NCBI RefSeq assembly: GCF_001949145.1
Contig: NW_019091462.1
Span: 340,491 to 404,490 of the forward strand
From: Acanthaster planci
Taxonomy: Eukaryota > Echinodermata > Asteroidea > Valvatida > Acanthasteridae
DNA: 64,000 nt
Direction of reading: 5' to 3'
The notes beneath the pieces were generated by a model. That model saw only the letters and a list, made by a program, of their open reading frames with translations. It was not told where the DNA came from and made no database searches. The position numbers were made by a program, and so were the translations under genes. How positions within the stretch are numbered: the stretch's first letter is position 1; each line of letters starts with the position of its first letter. This document shows positions 58,648 to 64,000 of this stretch, one piece after another.

Positions 58648-58674
58648 CATGCACGCATGTGCACGCATGCGCGT
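58648..58674. repeat. 27-nt alternating pyrimidine-purine tract
   Basis: The tract strictly alternates pyrimidine and purine and includes a 10-bp near-tandem repeat of GCACGCATG. It is prone to Z-DNA. It may be a short microsatellite. Confidence 0.7.
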
Positions 58675-61600
58675 TCGTTTTCAGTGTAAAGTTGGACCAT
58701 TGGAACGTCAGGTCTCTGTAGCGATAAGTGTGACGACATGCGGTCTCGTGGGCGAATTGATCTAATCCACTGTGTAGCTTTGTGTGTTGACATCTTTAGT
58801 TGGAAGGTGGCATTTGTGTGAGTCGTCGAGCGAGGTCGTTTGGTTGTTCTTGTCTAATGGATGATAATTAGTATTTTGCAGAGCAATTTAATTGAAGGTT
58901 TAGGATGCGTTGATTCCATTATGTGGTCCGCCTATCAAGGTCATTCACGGACTTGGTGGAGCACTCCATTGCTTGTGACTGTTGATGATTTCCTTATTGT
59001 TTACTTCTTCCTTTTGAAATTTGCAGTTACGCTTTTGCGTCTGCATTTTGGAATGCATCGTGTAATCTTGGGCAGTTTTACATTATCACTGATTTCTAGC
59101 TGTGGTGCATTTTGTGATATCTGTTTAAGTCCTAACACGTGCACTTTTATTGATGTCGTTTAAAGATAGCTGTCAAATTTAAACAGTAAAACTTCTGACG
59201 TGTGATTACAAATATTAACAATATTTATACTATCCCGTGATAACTCCGCACAAGTTTACATAAAGCCGTTATTGCAAACATTGGCAGTTTTGGGGGGTTG
59301 TATCTCGTGAAGCCTTTTTTAATATCTCACTGATTGACTTTGTGCCGGGCATTTGTGAGGAAGGCTTTCTAAAGGTTTGACCTCTCCTTGATGGAAGACA
59401 GTTATGGCTTGGATAAAGGCGGATTTTTTGTAATAAGATTAAGGAAGAAAGAAACTAATGGGCAGGAAAAGGATGAAGAAAGGGTGGTCGTAATACTGTC
59501 CTCAATGCTTCATCGAAAACGCGTCCGGATGAAAACATTGTCGTAAACACTTAGCGCCGATGGTCCGGTGGCGTACCGCCGCTTAAAGTCTTTTTAGCGG
59601 GAGCCGCTCAGGCCGTTAGAACACCCTCATGTTGAGTGATCATGACCAGTGACGTCCAGGCGTTTGTTGACCAAAACACCCACTCCGTAATCTGTGCTCA
59701 AATTGAGACATCCACTCATTCTTGCGGGGATTTCATCGTCATAGTCTGTGGTTTTATATTATGTATAGAATTTTGCCTTTTCTTTATCAAGTAGCGAAGT
59801 TCATACTAAACCTCTTGCTCTTCCTTTCATGATTTGCCAGTTTCTTCTGGCAGGATCAATGTGTTGTAATCTGTTGGTTCAGCTCCCTGTGCCCTTGGAA
59901 GTTGGTAATAAGTGAAGTCGATGTAAATAGTTTGGCTCCTTTCAATGCTTAACCACCACCAAAGTGGAGGTGAATATCTTTGGACTTACAGGTTCACGTC
60001 TCCCGTGTCTGGTCAGTTTCAAATTCAGTTCAGCAAAAAGAAAAGCCTTCCGTGAAAAATGCGCTTTGGCGTCGGTCTGCTTCTTCAAAAGTCATTTATG
60101 GAGCAACAATATGGCTTTTCAGGGCGTTTCTTTTCCCGCGCGAAATGATTGTATCACTTGTGTCCCTACTGCTCGATCTCACCACAGAGGGACTTTTTTC
60201 ACTCTCATGCAAACTATTTAGTTTTGAAATGGGCGAGTGTCGTCGTCTTTTCAAGTGAGTTGTTGGTACGGAAGGGTTACGATTGGCTAATCTGATTTTC
60301 AGACTGTGGGGACATTGTCCCGGGAGCTGAGGCGCTGAGGCCGGCATTGTCAGCCGGTAGTTTGTGCCGGCCCCCTTGCCCCACTTTCCGGCAAGGTTCA
60401 CGCGGACCGAGGCGTTTTCGTCTCTGTGGCCAGCATTCCACGCTGTGACACCAGGTTTTTTCCCCTCTGCCTCAGTCCTTCTTTTACTTATAGATTCAAT
60501 GGCAAGTCTAGTATCGTGCTATTGTTGTAATGGCCACGTCAAAAGGGATTTCTCCTGCGTTGCTGATGGCATACAACGTGGAGGATAAAAAAATGGGTTT
60601 AGATTTCAGTTGGAAAGAGTTCAGTCATTGCCGCTGGCGATTGGGGTGCATTTCTCTCTTGTGGTGCCAACACAACCAATTCGATATTAATACTCGGGAG
60701 TTATTTGTGAACACGCGTATTGAGTGGCACAGGGGTATCGCAAAGTCCCCTTTCCACGGCTGAGCCGTTTTCTTTTGCTCCTTGGCTGATCCTTAAACAT
60801 ACAGCGGGCTTGTAGTGTTTGTATAAAGCGACTATCTGGGGATTTTTGTAATTTCGATCCGCGGCGATAAGGTGCTGTTGGGGAAGTAAATCCCTGAATT
60901 ACGCCCCACTGGCGTGTTTGGATTCCCCGCTGTTGGATATAACCAGGAAAAAGAGATGAAGTTGTGCGGTCTTTCTGCTGAACACAATGCGATTACAACT
61001 TCAATCTGTCGTCGGCCATAGTTGCCAGCACAGATTACAGTCTCCATTTTGACAAGTGGGTTACAGGGATTTTTAATTAAAAAAATTAATTATAGTGCAG
61101 AATGTTTCGAACTCCAGGATCAGAAAGAGTTTTTTCTGCATTTTAGTTAAATATGTCTCATGCATACACGAACTGGTCCTACCATTTGAAAAGGAGAAAC
61201 TGTACTATTAAACTCATTATTTTGAGCAGCTCAAAGTACTAGGTAAAGCTAAACCCTTAAGATACTCTAGCACATAGATTTCTGTAGCATTACAACTTAT
61301 TTTTTTTGCCCGTAACAATTCAGAAAGGTATGATTCGGCTATTTTGAGTGATAGTCATCCATGAGTCTCTTGCAACATTCGAAACTTATTTAGGTATTAT
61401 AACGTAGCAGATTCATTTACTTTTTCTGATTAACCATTTTACCTTTGTGCGCCACATGTCACGGTCAGATGTCAAACTCAAAGGCCATTTTAAGATCAGA
61501 CACCTGTCCACTTAGTACCCTACTATAACATGTTCTTTTTAACGAGGGGAACGGGCAGGAGCTGCAGATATATAGTAATCGATGGACTCATGGTATTAGG

Positions 61601-64000
61601 CCCGAGTCTTAAGTTTGACAGGTCAGTGTTTGAAGGGTCAGTCATATGGCTGCACGTCCGGGCGTTCAAAGTTCCTGAGAACTAGTTGATATTGCGACTT
61701 TTCAACGATGGTTATTTTCAGTAGTGCGTCACTCTGCCTTTGTAGATAAATGGGAAATAACATCTCTGTTACGATATCTTTCAGTTTTTAAATGACCATT
61801 TTGAGGTTTAACCAAAACGATATGCAAATTGGCTTTCTTGCTTGTGCTTTTTCCCGAAAAAAAACCCCAAAAGACCAGTCGTTAAACTTGTAGGAAAAAA
61901 ATCATGGTGTTCCACATAAAGCCATATAAAGGGGGTTAATGGCCAGAATGAGATGCGAAAATATTGCTGCTATCAGAACTGAAAAATGTGAATTATTGAC
62001 TGCTGAAAACCTGCTCTGCAAGCTGTCTCTTTCTCTCTTTGTTTGTGCATGAAACCAGCATGATGTACTACCAACTGCTGATACCTCCTGGGATCATGGT
62101 ACGACTGTCATACAGCCAGTATCCAGACTGAGTCCATGCTGTAATTTATGGGCATTTTCTGTTCGGCTTGTCGTATTTTGAAAAGCTTGCAAGTTCTGTT
62201 TATATTTAGGTCGAGTCCAGGATGATTTGGGATCATTGCTGAATCTTTTCCGTCATATAAGATCAGCGTTCGCAACGGTTTAGTCAGATCCTTTGTCCTG
62301 AATGCACGACGAGATACAGTACAATCCAGTAATCTGACAGAGACAGTTTGCCAAGAAATCACCGCTAACGAGCGTTTTTTTAGGTATTGGCCCTGAATAT
62401 GCAACAGCATGAGGGTGGAAGTTTTTGATACATCACTGCGTGCCAGTGTTTAAGCGGTGTTGCACTCAAGAAAAGAACGGTGAAAAAGGGAAGGGGCGAA
62501 GGTTTGGATGGCTTCATCGGAAAAAAGGGAAAGGTGTTAAGGGGCGACCTCACAAATGTCCGGTCGCCCACGGTCATGCTAGATGGACCGAGTTTACCCC
62601 CTCTGCCCTTCTTGACCCAGTCATGGGTGAACCGTCATGAGGGCATCGAGCAGGCTAAGCTGTCAAGGGGCTTACCCCCATCGGGCCTTGAGGAGTTTTT
62701 AACCGACGGTTTTTCCGCCGGGACTAGCCACCGATGAGTGAAAAAAATGGAGCAGGTGTCAAAAAGAAATGCCACCATAAAACCCGTTCTTTTTTTAGGT
62801 CCACTCAACCCGGCCATAGGCCTATAGCTTCCCATTTTTTTCATAATTCGTCAGGGAACGAATTTTTGAAAGTGACACGGAATTTTGAATCATCGGGCCA
62901 ATGTCGACATTCTAGTAGCTTCAGCTACTTTGCCCTAGGACTTTGCCGATCCTTTTTGACTGTTTAAAACCTCATTTGCTTTCTACTTTTCCCCCTTTTC
63001 AACATTGCTCTACATCTGATCACATTGACCTGTAACTTATGATTCTCAACACCAGTGGTCATGCACATTAAACGGATTTAAGTTCAATTCGATAGTCAAT
63101 TTAAGCGGAGATTATTTAGAATGCATGTCTCGTGGTCAGTATTTATATAGTGCCCAAGATTGTGTGCCTAAACATTGCCACTTTGCAAAGAAAGTTCGTC
63201 ATGAACAAAAAAAGCTTGCTGCCGACCTGTTTTGCAGCAATAGTTGAAGGCATTTTGACTTCTGATTATGAACCGAAAGTTATCGAACATTTTAAGCAGT
63301 CCACACGATGAATCTTTTCCCATCACTCACGAATATTTATTCGAGTTTTTACGGACAACCCTATTCACGTCTGTATAATTTCTATGACCTGTCTGTGTCG
63401 TACAATACTGTATAATTATGCACTCTCTTGAACCTATGAAGATCGCACTTCGGAGCGTTTGGAAACTCTGCATTTCCTCGACAGCAGTGAAAAGTACTCT
63501 ACAGATTATACGTTTTTGTTTTCTTTTTGTTTGGAGTCCATCCTCGCGTAGCTGATACCAAATATCTATGGCGACTCTGTCGTTGCCTGGTGACAAAGCC
63601 GAACGCTGTATAGAAAACAGTCTAGATTAGAGAGCCATAATTTTATTTTACATTCGATTCGAGACCTTCCGGAAATTGGCAACTACTGTTAAGCATTTGT
63701 TATTAAAGATACCTAATTTCCTGGCCTTAAAAATCGTCTCTATTTTCGAAAACAAGTTTTGTTCAAAACGTATTCGGTCGTGTGTGTGGCCAACGGCAAG
63801 GATTTTCCATCTCGTTTCTGCGCTGTTCTGAACTCCTTTTTTTCTAACAAGTAGCCTAGCTGTGGAAGGACTGTTGTCAACTACAGATGCGTGATTACCA
63901 GCCATGCTTATTTTGCCGACACTTGAAGATACTTGGGCCGTAGAGTTTTTTTCACGATACTTAAGTAAACCGTAACGGGCGGCTCACCCTTTTGGGTCAC
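58675..64000. other. Gene-free intron stretch to the right edge
   Basis: No continuing PH, BEACH or WD40 exon and no Mab21 coding frame was found up to the edge. CpG-dense parts lie at about 59510-59620, 60290-60420 and 62470-62730. AT-rich parts such as 61050-61320 alternate with them, including AATTAA/TAATTA cores near 61072-61094. Confidence 0.6.

Noticed and set aside
28278-64000. Search for a Mab21 coding frame and for the PH/BEACH continuation
   Set aside because: No frame on either strand reaches the expected size or shows recognisable Mab21, PH, BEACH or WD40 residues. Mab21 is therefore predicted only beyond the window.
1-64000. CRISPR arrays, operons, prophage or other prokaryotic systems
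   Set aside because: The spliced gene, eukaryotic repeats and the intron structure show animal DNA. No spaced direct-repeat array was seen.

Overview
This is a window of animal (eukaryotic) genomic DNA. Every coding segment I can support belongs to one gene on the + strand. Twenty-six spliced exons, all with GT-AG boundaries, lie between 362 and 28277. They join into one uninterrupted frame of 5,100 nt (1,700 codons). The protein is a member of the Neurobeachin/LRBA family of BEACH-domain scaffold proteins. The exons cover the part after the N-terminal lectin-like domain, through the helical DUF4704-type region, a variable acidic linker with a protein-kinase-A anchoring helix, and the conserved block before the PH-BEACH module, ending in the first half of the PH-like domain. 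The start of the gene lies left of the window. The rest of PH, BEACH and the WD40 repeats must lie to the right.

The conserved segments are very close to vertebrate NBEA/LRBA. The introns carry invertebrate-style SINE, LINE and MITE fragments and the 5' introns are short. I therefore infer a marine invertebrate, probably a deuterostome such as an acorn worm, echinoderm or amphioxus, with the single gene that predates the NBEA/LRBA split. The species cannot be fixed from the sequence.

Layout: 1-8291 is exon-dense, with introns mostly of 150-380 bp. The intron at 8292-13928 holds two transposon-like elements and a 516-base assembly gap. Exons at 13929-19356 encode the acidic linker and the conserved helical block. 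The intron at 19357-26870 holds a SINE-like fragment and a second copy of the gap-containing element. Exons at 26871-28277 lead into the PH domain. From 28278 to the right edge (at least 35.7 kb) I find no exon on either strand. That intron is almost five times longer than any other here.

The most interesting observation is this last region. Up to about 32.2 kb the sequence is visibly poor in CpG, as expected for a germline-methylated gene body. From about 32.25 kb CpG becomes common and stays so to the edge. In vertebrates the developmental genes MAB21L1 and MAB21L2 sit inside introns of NBEA and LRBA, and this linkage is known to be ancient. I propose that this gene-empty, CpG-rich intron is the invertebrate version of the Nbea-Mab21 regulatory block, with Mab21 itself beyond the right edge. 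No Mab21 coding sequence is in the window, so this is a prediction.
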